A DNA stretch of 43,754 nucleotides, taken from the IMG/VR virus record IMGVR_UViG_3300025674_004051, positions 1-43,754 of that record. One strand, 5' to 3'. Shown piece by piece: positions 38,472 through 43,754 of the stretch. The position numbers and the translations under genes were made by a program. The notes below the pieces were generated by a model. That model had not been told where the DNA came from. It made no database searches and worked only from the letters and a program-made list of their open reading frames with translations. This stretch comes from a virus. Position 1 is the first letter of the stretch, and each line of letters opens with the position of its first letter.

Positions 38472-38952
38472 TGAAGTAGAGAACATGCCGTTCTCTCAAC
38501 GACTCGCGACTGGTGAGTTGACGGATGGACAGATTATTGCATACATGCAGAATCAATACTTTATCTTTCAGTCAATGGAAGGATCGTTGAACGATGTGCC
38601 TCACCAATCACTCCGACGATGTAGAAAGATACGTGAATGTATCTCAGAGATGGGAGAAGAGATTGACGGTAAGTGGATGACAAAGGCCGTTCAGGATTAC
38701 ATCAACTACATTATTGGTGCAGAAGACTATCGTGAGAAGTGGATGTCACACGTCTATCTCAACTATATGGCCATGATGATGGGTGGTTCAATCCTTACAG
38801 AAAAGAATCCAGAAATGACGTGGATGTGGCATTTCGATGACCGTAAAGAATGTATCAAGGCAATCCGTGCAGAAGAAATCGATTGGGATCAAGTGCACGA
38901 AGGGTTTAAGTATCATCGTAGGATGTTAGAGGAACTAAACCATGTGGAATAA
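38443..38952 (+). CDS. Heme oxygenase-like protein
   Basis: 169 residues, shorter than usual HO1 (about 230-240). His9 in I-H-D-E-V-E-N sits where HO has its proximal heme His (H-x-x-x-E-N), G-E-L-T-D-G-Q-I-I-A-Y near 24 matches the next helix, and H-V-Y-L-N-Y-M-A-M-M-M-G-G-S-I-L near 103-118 matches the HO distal helix (Y-x-x-Y-L-G-D-x-S-G-G-Q). The Gly pair is kept but the Asp that organises the O2-bound water network is Met here. HO opens heme to biliverdin, CO and iron using ferredoxin. The overlap with a bilin reductase gene (11 bp) strongly supports the role. Confidence 0.7.
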   Translation: MKDSIQQIHDEVENMPFSQRLATGELTDGQIIAYMQNQYFIFQSMEGSLNDVPHQSLRRCRKIRECISEMGEEIDGKWMTKAVQDYINYIIGAEDYREKWMSHVYLNYMAMMMGGSILTEKNPEMTWMWHFDDRKECIKAIRAEEIDWDQVHEGFKYHRRMLEELNHVE

Positions 38953-39580
38953 TTTTATCGAACTTCAACGTGAACTGACAAGGATCTTCACATACTACTG
39001 TGAGAACCCAACACCAGACCACAACGAAGAACTGGGTCACTACAACTTCTATTGGAAGAATAAGAGGTTGGAACTGGGCCATATCAGTGTAGTCGATAAG
39101 AGAGATTCGCATGGTATTTGGATGATGCACTGTAACGCATATGCTCGTGCACATTATCCTATGCCGATCTACGGGTTCGATGTGGTATGTTCTAAAAAGA
39201 AAGTTACCGGATGTTTCCACGATCTGTCTCCCACGGGTTACAACGATATGATCATGCCTCGCAAGGAGGTGAAACGGGAAAGAACATTACCCGAATGGGC
39301 GGTAGAGATCTTCTCAGAAAACATGTTGGCGGCAGGTAACGTTACTGAAGAAGACGAATGCCTTGAATATGCAATGATGGGTATGGACAGTCTCGAAGCA
39401 TGGTTCCTCAGAAGTGAGGCCTTGAAACCCATTGTCCCCGCAGTGAAGTACATTGGTCGTCGATCAAAGTACTGTCAGAACCAGTTGATGAATCCTCACA
39501 GTTTCAAGGTGATGGAGAATCTTGGGTTTCCGTCTGACTATCTTACTGAGTTTAAGACTTCTAAACAGTTTCCCTTCTAA
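38942..39580 (+). CDS. Ferredoxin-dependent bilin reductase (PcyA/PcyX/PebS family)
   Basis: 212 residues. The core M-M-H-C-N-A-Y-A-R, then P-I-Y-G-F-D-V-V and F-H-D-L-S-P-T-G is the FDBR signature; Asp80 corresponds to catalytic Asp105 of PcyA/PebS, and His63 lies 17 residues before it, the same spacing as PcyA His88/Asp105. Near the C-terminus K-Y-C-Q-N-Q-L-M-N-P-H-S-F-K-V-M matches the family Y-x-x-x-Q-x-x-N-x-x-T/S block. These enzymes reduce biliverdin to phycobilins with electrons from ferredoxin. Which bilin is formed (phycocyanobilin or phycoerythrobilin) cannot be decided here. Related phage enzymes are known from cyanophages (PebS) and uncultured ocean phages (PcyX). Confidence 0.82.
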   Translation: MWNNFIELQRELTRIFTYYCENPTPDHNEELGHYNFYWKNKRLELGHISVVDKRDSHGIWMMHCNAYARAHYPMPIYGFDVVCSKKKVTGCFHDLSPTGYNDMIMPRKEVKRERTLPEWAVEIFSENMLAAGNVTEEDECLEYAMMGMDSLEAWFLRSEALKPIVPAVKYIGRRSKYCQNQLMNPHSFKVMENLGFPSDYLTEFKTSKQFPF

Positions 39581-39581
39581 T

Positions 39582-39601
39582 CGATTTTTCCGATCGTTTT
39601 T
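39582..39601 (+). terminator. Weak terminator candidate after the bilin reductase gene
   Basis: CGAT, a T-rich loop, ATCG, then GTTTTTAAAAAG. The stem is only four base pairs, though T-tracts follow and a new promoter starts 35 bp later, which fits an operon end here. Confidence 0.3.
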
Positions 39602-39635
39602 AAAAAGTTTTACAAATTTTTCCATGAAAAAAGTG

Positions 39636-39664
39636 TTGACGGGCCCGCCAATCCATGAGATAAT
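39636..39664 (+). promoter_or_regulatory. Sigma70-type promoter, shared type with 40447
   Basis: TTGACG (39636-39641), 17-bp spacer, GATAAT (39659-39664) with extended -10 (TGAGATAAT). It shares AAAGTGTTGAC and ATGAGATAAT with the promoter at 40447. Drives the two small genes at 39696 and 39974. Confidence 0.75.
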
Positions 39665-39695
39665 TACTACGTAATTTGAGATGAGGAATTGAGAC

Positions 39696-39971
39696 ATGGC
39701 ACGAATTATCTACCAAACTGAGTACGAAATCGCAGAGATGCAGACTGCGGGTATTGACTTCAACCAAGCCCTTCGAATCATCAAGGGTTTCATGGGTACT
39801 GAAGATACTCTTGACGCTCTTCAAGGTTTTGAGAAGCGTTACGCGAAAGCGGAAGTTGATGCTCTTGAGACTGACGACTACGATTTCGACCACGAGTGGA
39901 GATACGAAGTCTACGCTTACAACCTTCTGGTTGAAGGTTTCGGTAAATTGTTTGCGCCTAAGGAGGCATAA
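39696..39971 (+). CDS. Unknown small early-type protein
   Basis: 91 residues, ATG 39696 with GAGGAATTGAG upstream, first gene behind the 39636 promoter. The product is an acidic helical protein (Y-E-I-A-E-M-Q-T-A-G, L-E-T-D-D-Y-D-F-D-H-E-W). No known domain is recognised. Its promoter and separation from the sugar/bilin unit suggest early expression and a host-takeover role, which is inference. Confidence 0.6.
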   Translation: MARIIYQTEYEIAEMQTAGIDFNQALRIIKGFMGTEDTLDALQGFEKRYAKAEVDALETDDYDFDHEWRYEVYAYNLLVEGFGKLFAPKEA

Positions 39972-39973
39972 TC

Positions 39974-40252
39974 ATGTTGAAGTTTGAAGGTGTTGCGAAG
40001 GTCGGTGAGTTCATCAAGGCGATGGATTTCCGTCCCCGCGAAGGTGTCGAAGATTCGTTTGTGATTGGTAAAGTTCTTCGTCATGCGCCGGCCCGTTGTG
40101 GTTACTACATCGAGTGTCGTTTCGACACCGAAGGTCAACGAGTCGGAGAAGAGGTTTTCGTCCCGTTCGGATTGTCGCCTTTCGCTGAGTGGGACGATCG
40201 TGTTCAGTATGTGAATGACGGTGCGATGCGTATGATTACTACTGGTCGGTAG
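39974..40252 (+). CDS. Unknown small early-type protein
   Basis: 92 residues, ATG 39974, two bases after the previous stop, AAGGAGG upstream. It looks like a compact beta protein (F-V-I-G-K-V-L-R-H-A-P-A-R-C-G-Y-Y-I-E-C-R-F), ending M-R-M-I-T-T-G-R. No family is recognised. It is followed by a possible terminator and the tRNA. Confidence 0.6.
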   Translation: MLKFEGVAKVGEFIKAMDFRPREGVEDSFVIGKVLRHAPARCGYYIECRFDTEGQRVGEEVFVPFGLSPFAEWDDRVQYVNDGAMRMITTGR

Positions 40253-40259
40253 TGTTTAA

Positions 40260-40320
40260 GATGGGGTGGATGCTTGCGAAGATTCCGAATGACAGGTATG
40301 TGGCACCCCCCATCATTTTT
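40260..40320 (+). terminator. Long-loop terminator candidate before the tRNA
   Basis: GATGGGG (40260-40266) can pair with CCCCATC (40308-40314), with ATTTTT after it; the loop is about 40 bases and can form extra structure. It would end the 39636 unit. The tRNA begins right after the T-run. Confidence 0.4.
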
Positions 40321-40397
40321 CGGAGTGTAGCACAGTTTGGTAGTGCACCTGCTTTGGGAGCAGGGGGTCGTTGGTTCGAATCCAGCCACTCCGACCA
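40321..40397 (+). tRNA. tRNA-Pro (anticodon UGG) with encoded CCA
   Basis: A complete 77-base cloverleaf: acceptor CGGAGTG/CACTCCG, D-arm GCAC..GTGC, anticodon stem CCTGC/GCAGG with loop T-TTGGGA (anticodon TGG, reading CCA/CCG/CCN), T-arm with GGTTCGAATCC, and CCA included at 40395-40397. It lies in its own gap between a terminator-like hairpin and the 40447 promoter, so it may be processed from read-through of the 39636 unit. Confidence 0.93.
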
Positions 40398-40446
40398 CTA
40401 TTCACGAGATGAATTATGACTATTCACCAAAAAAATGAGCAAAGTG

Positions 40447-40475
40447 TTGACATTTGTCGCCACCTATGAGATAAT
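40447..40475 (+). promoter_or_regulatory. Consensus-like sigma70 promoter for the structured leader
   Basis: TTGACA (40447-40452), 17-bp spacer, GATAAT (40470-40475), extended -10 TGAGATAAT. Nearly the same as the promoter at 39636 at both boxes and flanks. Transcription should start near 40482, about 147 bp before ATG 40629. Confidence 0.8.
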
Positions 40476-40628
40476 GTCTTTGTTGTTTGGGGAGATCTGG
40501 TCTCCCGACTAGGAACCTTCGGGTTCACTGCTTGCCCTTCTCTCTCTCTCTTCGGGCATCTGGCGTCGGGAATAGGAACTTCGGGTTCACTGCTTCTCCC
40601 CCTCTTTTTTCTCTTTGGAGTTTATATT
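40476..40628 (+). promoter_or_regulatory. Structured leader with repeated UUCG hairpins
   Basis: This gene-free stretch contains, in order: stem GGGAGA/TCTCCC (40490-40506); stem GAACC-TTCG-GGTTC (40513-40526); TGCCC, a CT-rich loop, GGGCA (40533-40558); and a second GAAC-TTCG-GGTTC (40576-40588). The two UUCG hairpins lie in direct repeats of about 23 bases, TAGGAAC(C)TTCGGGTTC plus ACTGCTT, at 40510-40533 and 40573-40595. GGAG at 40617-40620 is the ribosome site of the next gene. It may be a regulatory 5' leader or a separate small RNA. Confidence 0.6.
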
Positions 40629-41123
40629 ATGTCTGACCAATCTATCCGCATTATCTTCGCTACTCAGTATCTTGAGAACTATGGCGCCCATGATTGGGAC
40701 GGTGAGGGTGAGTGCCCTCAGTATTGGAAGCCCAAGGGTGGTGCAACCTATATCGTTGCTTGCACTCCCGAGCAGCTCGCGGATGTCGAGTGGTACAATG
40801 CCGTCGAGAATGGCATTGCCAAGCGCAATGACTACGAGCAGGAGTACATCCTCGATGTCAAGGTGGTCGATGCCATCGACTTCGTGGAGTCTGACTATGT
40901 CGACTTCTGGGAAGCTCCCATCAACGTTCACGTCTCTATCGGTGGCGACTTGTTGATGGAGCAAAACGCTCTCAACTTTGAGAACCAAGTGTGCGGTACT
41001 CGCCGCTGGGTTCAGAATGGCGAAGAGGGTCAGATCGGTACTACGACTTTTCAAGAGTTCGAGCCTGTCACTGTCGAGTGGCGTCTTGAGAAAGAAATGG
41101 AAATGCATGGGATAGCAGTATAA
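40629..41123 (+). CDS. Conserved unknown protein behind structured leader
   Basis: 164 residues. The start S-I-R-I-I-F-A-T-Q-Y-L-E-N-Y-G-A-H-D and Y-W-K-P-K-G-G-A-T-Y-I-V resemble a protein found in other phages and bacteria, name unknown to me. The N-terminal 50 residues look alpha/beta; the rest is acidic (V-V-D-A-I-D-F-V-E-S-D-Y-V-D-F-W-E). Codon choice here is a little richer in GAG/GCC than in neighbouring genes. A strong promoter and long leader point to high, regulated expression. Confidence 0.6.
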   Translation: MSDQSIRIIFATQYLENYGAHDWDGEGECPQYWKPKGGATYIVACTPEQLADVEWYNAVENGIAKRNDYEQEYILDVKVVDAIDFVESDYVDFWEAPINVHVSIGGDLLMEQNALNFENQVCGTRRWVQNGEEGQIGTTTFQEFEPVTVEWRLEKEMEMHGIAV

Positions 41124-41326
41124 TGTTGAATGATTTGAAAGAGATGTTAGAGTCTCATGATTGGTACTATACATACTCAGATGACCAGCGGTATTACAAA
41201 CGCGGTATGGTCGAACGAGATAGAATCAATGCTGAGATTGATAGACTCACTGTCGAAGGTTTCCGGTCTGAGGCCTGTGCGCTGTACAATGAGTTGAAAC
41301 CTGCTGACTTTTTTGAGAAGGAGTAG
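41123..41326 (+). CDS. Unknown small protein (67 aa)
   Basis: 1-bp overlap with the previous gene (TAATG). A helical, charged product (L-K-E-M-L-E-S-H-D-W-Y-Y, R-D-R-I-N-A-E-I-D-R-L). No known motif. It is part of the 40447 transcription unit. Confidence 0.55.
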   Translation: MLNDLKEMLESHDWYYTYSDDQRYYKRGMVERDRINAEIDRLTVEGFRSEACALYNELKPADFFEKE

Positions 41327-41328
41327 TC

Positions 41329-41559
41329 ATGTATCCAAGGCGTAAACTTAAAGAAGGTGAATCGTGGAGTGACTATCTTAGAAAGATAGAGGACGCATAT
41401 TACTCATATCACGGGCAGTATGGTCATACATTGAGCGCTTGTGGTCAGTATAATGCTGACCGAAACACTACTATGTACGAAATTGGTAGAGATGATTGGG
41501 GTGAAATACTCTATGTTCAGAGGAAAGTGGCGTTAGAAAAGGCGAAGGTATCATGGTAA
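41329..41559 (+). CDS. Unknown small protein (76 aa)
   Basis: Starts 2 bp after the previous stop, with AAGGAG upstream. The product is basic to neutral with many Tyr (D-A-Y-Y-S-Y-H-G-Q-Y-G). No known domain. It overlaps the dCMP deaminase gene by 7 bp. Confidence 0.55.
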   Translation: MYPRRKLKEGESWSDYLRKIEDAYYSYHGQYGHTLSACGQYNADRNTTMYEIGRDDWGEILYVQRKVALEKAKVSW

Positions 41560-42023
41560 AAGATAAGTACAAAGAGTACTACATGAACATTGCAATGGAC
41601 ACCGCTCAATTGTCCACAGCGATCAAAAAGAAAGTAGGTGCGGTTGTCGTCAAGGATGATCGCATCATCTCTGTAGGCTACAATGGCACCCCTTCTGGAT
41701 GGGATAATGCTTGTGAGTATTGGGAAGCCTACCCCGAAGTTAAATGGGATGTTGCTGGTGCAGACTTAGACATTTATGGGGAGTATAAAACCAAACCCGA
41801 AGTTCTACACGCAGAGGCGAATGCAATCACCAAACTCGCACGGTCTACTGAGTCTGGAGAGGGTGCAACGTTATTCTGTACAGCGATGCCTTGTATCGAG
41901 TGTGGAAAGTTGATACACCAGACAGGTATAAATACTGTATACTACAGTGAGGATTATGAATCCTCGAAGGGTAGTGGTAAAGACTTTTTAATTAAGTGTG
42001 GTATCAAAGTAGAGAAAATCTAA
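41553..42023 (+). CDS. cd: dCMP deaminase
   Basis: 156 residues. The zinc site is complete: H-A-E-A-N-A-I near 90 (His ligand, catalytic Glu) and M-P-C-I-E-C-G-K near 112 (two Cys). K-K-K-V-G-A-V-V-V-K-D near 26 and Y-N-G-T-P-S-G near 43 are typical of the T4 Cd/ComE group. It converts dCMP to dUMP, feeding dTMP synthesis, and works with the NrdA/NrdB genes at 12-17 kb. A TATAAATA at 41927 lies inside the gene and is probably chance. Confidence 0.9.
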   Translation: MVKDKYKEYYMNIAMDTAQLSTAIKKKVGAVVVKDDRIISVGYNGTPSGWDNACEYWEAYPEVKWDVAGADLDIYGEYKTKPEVLHAEANAITKLARSTESGEGATLFCTAMPCIECGKLIHQTGINTVYYSEDYESSKGSGKDFLIKCGIKVEKI

Positions 42024-42034
42024 GGAGAATTCTC

Positions 42035-42160
42035 ATGGAATGGTTAATTTTAGCGTTAGTAGTAGGCGCAGGTGCGATCTGGTGGAAAGGACGCGAAGCT
42101 CGTCGTTCAGACGGTGCTGGTGGTTCTGGATCAGGTAACGGCGGTAGCGACCTGAAGTAA
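42035..42160 (+). CDS. Small membrane peptide with Gly/Ser tail (41 aa)
   Basis: ATG 42035 behind TAAGGAGAAT. One membrane segment (W-L-I-L-A-L-V-V-G-A-G-A-I-W-W) followed by K-G-R-E-A-R-R and a Gly/Ser/Asn tail (G-A-G-G-S-G-S-G-N-G-G). Positive charges after the segment suggest the tail is cytoplasmic. It overlaps the next small gene by 1 bp. Role unknown; small membrane peptides can act in inhibition of superinfection or lysis control. Confidence 0.55.
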   Translation: MEWLILALVVGAGAIWWKGREARRSDGAGGSGSGNGGSDLK

Positions 42161-42309
42161 TGAACTCCCGTCTGTTATTGAAGTATGTTATCGTAATGCC
42201 CATCGCTTTTGTTTGGGATGTGACTTACATGATCATATCTGGGATTTACGATCTTGCTACATGGATCGATCGTCGGGGTGAAAAATTTCTCGACAAACAT
42301 TTCTCATAA
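42160..42309 (+). CDS. Small membrane-associated peptide (49 aa)
   Basis: 1-bp overlap with the previous gene. A hydrophobic helix (Y-V-I-V-M-P-I-A-F-V-W-D-V-T-Y-M-I-I-S-G-I-Y) followed by a charged end (I-D-R-R-G-E-K-F-L-D-K). No family recognised. With the preceding peptide it forms a pair of tiny membrane proteins. Confidence 0.5.
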   Translation: MNSRLLLKYVIVMPIAFVWDVTYMIISGIYDLATWIDRRGEKFLDKHFS

Positions 42310-42314
42310 AAAAC

Positions 42315-42333
42315 GGGCCCCGCAATGGGGCCT
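42315..42333. terminator. GC-rich hairpin with A-run on its left
   Basis: GGCCCC-GCAAT-GGGGCC (42316-42332). On the + strand no T-run follows directly; on the - strand TTTTTT follows, so it reads as a good terminator for - strand transcription. It may be a weak + strand terminator or a block against antisense transcription. Confidence 0.55.
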
Positions 42334-42337
42334 CATC

Positions 42338-42366
42338 TTGACTTAACAATTTTTTTATTGTACACT
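42338..42366 (+). promoter_or_regulatory. Sigma70-type promoter candidate
   Basis: TTGACT (42338-42343), 17-bp spacer, TACACT (42361-42366), just upstream of ATG 42374. The spacer includes a palindrome ACAAT-TTTTTT-ATTGT. The start site would be near the ATG, so the transcript may be almost leaderless for this gene. Confidence 0.4.
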
Positions 42367-42373
42367 ATACGTT

Positions 42374-42961
42374 ATGAATATCTTTTATCTTGATCCAGAT
42401 CCAATCATTTGTGCAGAACAACACTGTGATGCACATGCCAGTAAAATGTGTGTCGAGTATGCACAGTTACTTTCTACTGCACATCGTGTGGTTGATGGTG
42501 ACTACTACATCGGCCGTACAACCAAGGGGCATCGTATCAAACGATACTTTCACCCCGATGCACTCATGAACCATGAACTGTACAAGGCGTGTCATGTCAA
42601 TCACCCGTCCGCAATCTGGGTTCGTCAGTCTGCCGCAAACTACAATTGGTTGTACGAACTCTGGGCGAACCTTTGCACCGAGTATACATATCGTTACGGC
42701 CGTACACACGAGTCGTGGCGTAAACTGGAGTATCATCTTTTATTGCCGCCTATGCAGATCAGTGACAGTGAGTTCACTCAACCTACACCGGCAATGAAAC
42801 AATATCCGGAATGTATCGTCGAAGGGGATTCGATACAATCCTATCGCAACTTCTATTGGGCAGACAAACGTGAGTTTGCTCGATGGACTAAACGAGACAA
42901 ACCTGAATGGTGGAACGAATATGAACGGGAAGGGAGACAAACCGCGACCATTAGCGGTTGA
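42374..42961 (+). CDS. Conserved unknown phage protein
   Basis: 195 residues. It opens N-I-F-Y-L-D-P-D-P-I-I-C-A-E-Q-H-C-D, continues V-E-Y-A-Q-L-L-S-T-A-H-R-V-V-D-G, and has H-V-N-H-P-S-A-I-W-V-R-Q-S-A-A-N-Y-N-W near 75. I recall this His- and Trp-rich family in marine T4-like phages and some bacteria as a protein of unknown function; the set of conserved His, Cys and Asp could be a metal site. It overlaps the next gene by 41 bp. Confidence 0.6.
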   Translation: MNIFYLDPDPIICAEQHCDAHASKMCVEYAQLLSTAHRVVDGDYYIGRTTKGHRIKRYFHPDALMNHELYKACHVNHPSAIWVRQSAANYNWLYELWANLCTEYTYRYGRTHESWRKLEYHLLLPPMQISDSEFTQPTPAMKQYPECIVEGDSIQSYRNFYWADKREFARWTKRDKPEWWNEYEREGRQTATISG

Positions 42962-43133
42962 TCACAAAACATTCTCCGACAACTGGGATAAGATCTTTGA
43001 GTCAGAGAATCCATTAGAAAGACCTTTCGATATGTGGCGTCACGAGTGTGCGAAAGAACGTGCAACGATGCTAGTAGAGAAAGGTAAGGCCTGTAACTGG
43101 TGCGGATTGTTTGAAGATGGCAGCTCGGATTAA
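42921..43133 (+). CDS. Small Cys-containing protein (70 aa)
   Basis: Start ATG 42921 (M-N-G-K-G-D-K-P-R-P-L-A-V) is preferred; a further upstream ATG (42870) would overlap the previous gene by over 90 bp. K-A-C-N-W-C-G-L-F near the end is a C-x-x-C pair and H-E-C-A-K is upstream, a possible zinc site. Function unknown. Overlaps the next gene by 17 bp. Confidence 0.55.
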   Translation: MNGKGDKPRPLAVDHKTFSDNWDKIFESENPLERPFDMWRHECAKERATMLVEKGKACNWCGLFEDGSSD

Positions 43134-43754
43134 GAAAAAGTTTACTGCAAAGAAGAAAACAACACTGGTACCCGAACCTAAGTGGGATCGTCTACGTAAA
43201 GCAAAAACCGAACAGGATCGGTACAACGCTTTTCTTTCGGTCGAAGATTATGTACACTATGAAGTGACTGATCGTGAATATCTTCATTCGATGAAGAAGT
43301 GGGTTCGAGACCATAGTGGTTGGGAAGTTGATTTGACAACACTACCCGACCCCTATCTTCTTGCGTTTGCGAAACAGGGTTGGAAGTACTTCCAATTGGG
43401 ATATATGCCCGAACGTGTGGCCGAGTCTCTGAGGGACAACCTTCTACCTTTGTATCAACGTGGGGCAGAACTACGTGAAAAGATTTTCACGGAACCCACG
43501 ATGCACCCGTCTGTCGTAGAGTTGGAGTCGGATCACAAACTACACCCCGACAAGGTGAAGACGTGGATCAGTGCATGGAAGGGTAACAAGGACATAGACT
43601 CGAAACGTTATGTGTCGAACATGCAGACCTATTTACGAACAGGTATATGGTTGGATGCATGTTATGGATTGAACCGTGAATACAAGTCAGTGCCTATCTG
43701 TATTGCTGTTGCATACGATCAGGAAGGCTTTGCGAAACGAACGAAGGGTGTCTA
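43117..43754 (+). CDS. Unknown protein, 3' end cut off by window
   Basis: ATG 43117 opens a frame that stays open to the window end (212 residues seen). It starts with a basic stretch (A-A-R-I-K-K-K-F-T-A-K-K-K) followed by a folded region: W-D-R-L-R-K-A-K, then E-D-Y-V-H-Y-E-V-T-D-R-E-Y-L, K-Q-G-W-K-Y-F-Q-L-G-Y-M-P, and later W-I-S-A-W-K-G-N-K-D-I. No enzyme motif is recognised. Several comparable proteins occur in T4-like marine phages, function unknown. Confidence 0.6.
   Translation, partial: MAARIKKKFTAKKKTTLVPEPKWDRLRKAKTEQDRYNAFLSVEDYVHYEVTDREYLHSMKKWVRDHSGWEVDLTTLPDPYLLAFAKQGWKYFQLGYMPERVAESLRDNLLPLYQRGAELREKIFTEPTMHPSVVELESDHKLHPDKVKTWISAWKGNKDIDSKRYVSNMQTYLRTGIWLDACYGLNREYKSVPICIAVAYDQEGFAKRTKGV

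Noticed and set aside
38443-39580. Cyanobacterial host inferred from bilin genes
   Set aside because: No psbA, psbD, plastocyanin, ferredoxin or other photosynthesis genes appear here, and bilin reductases are also known from ocean phages not tied to cyanobacteria.
40204-40398. Minus-strand ORF reading G-F-E-P-T-T-P-C-S-Q-S-R
   Set aside because: This is the well-known false translation of the antisense strand of a tRNA gene; the tRNA-Pro at 40321-40397 explains it.
40510-40595. CRISPR-like repeat pair
   Set aside because: Only two copies, not identical, spacer 39 bases containing a CT tract, and the repeats fold as UUCG hairpins inside a leader; no array.
40587-41174. 195-codon minus-strand ORF
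   Set aside because: It is the shadow of the + strand gene at 40629, which has a promoter, ribosome site and known-like protein sequence; the minus protein is Leu/Ser/Asp-rich with no start signal.
41927-41934. TATAAATA late promoter word
   Set aside because: Inside the dCMP deaminase gene, about 100 bp from the next small gene, in a region of early-type promoters; likely chance.
1-43754. Insertion sequences, integrase or attachment sites
   Set aside because: No transposase or integrase motif and no long terminal repeats were seen; the window reads as continuous lytic-phage DNA.

Overview
This window is a contiguous piece of a tailed-phage genome, most likely a T4-like marine myovirus. All roughly 65 protein genes are on the + strand and tightly packed, with many 1-bp or 4-bp stop/start overlaps. 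Several genes are of types typical of T4-like marine myoviruses: phage class I ribonucleotide reductase (NrdA/NrdB), PhoH, T4-type lysozyme, dCMP deaminase, a GIY-YIG endonuclease, and small conserved proteins that I recognise from memory of cyanophage and other marine T4-like genomes. Nothing fixes the host. No photosystem gene is present, so the bilin genes do not by themselves prove a cyanobacterial host.

Layout. (1) 1-12.3 kb, virion and lysis region: two structural proteins, then a run of basic or modular proteins (a ligase-like protein, an adenylyltransferase-like protein, an HNH/modular repeat protein, EF-hand-like proteins). Several of these begin with a short motif of the form F-x-x-(F/Y/I/L)-x-x-E that resembles the capsid-targeting/prohead-protease peptide of T4 internal proteins. 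Two exported proteins, a coiled-coil membrane protein and a holin-like protein follow. (2) 12.3-21.7 kb, nucleotide metabolism and conserved phage genes: a sigma70-type promoter, NrdA with a glutaredoxin domain inserted before its C-terminal Cys pair, a carbamoyltransferase lodged between nrdA and nrdB, NrdB, GIY-YIG nuclease, a tagged P-loop kinase, a second sigma70-type promoter, PhoH, FkbM methyltransferase and lysozyme. (3) 21.7-37.6 kb, a 16-kb unbroken, translationally coupled carbohydrate cluster: two radical SAM/SPASM enzymes, at least seven glycosyltransferase-like proteins in paralogous sets, two methyltransferases, a hexapeptide acyltransferase, a PIG-L deacetylase, a GDPD-like protein, a HAD-nucleotidyltransferase fusion, a nucleotide-sugar epimerase and a sulfotransferase. 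(4) 37.6-39.6 kb: DUF2061-like membrane protein, RecB-like exonuclease, then a heme oxygenase-like gene overlapping a ferredoxin-dependent bilin reductase gene. (5) 39.6-43.75 kb, an early-type region: consensus promoters, small unknown genes, tRNA-Pro(UGG), a structured leader with repeated UUCG hairpins, dCMP deaminase, small membrane peptides and a protein running off the end.

How it fits together: the nrd genes, glutaredoxin domain and dCMP deaminase would supply deoxynucleotides; the sugar cluster would build or decorate a glycan (phage particle or host envelope); the heme oxygenase/bilin reductase pair would open heme and reduce biliverdin to a phycobilin, with ferredoxin from the host. 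The tag-bearing enzymes (ligase-like, adenylyltransferase-like, P-loop kinase) may be packaged in the capsid and delivered with the DNA; this is inference. All function assignments come from reading motifs; no database search was possible.
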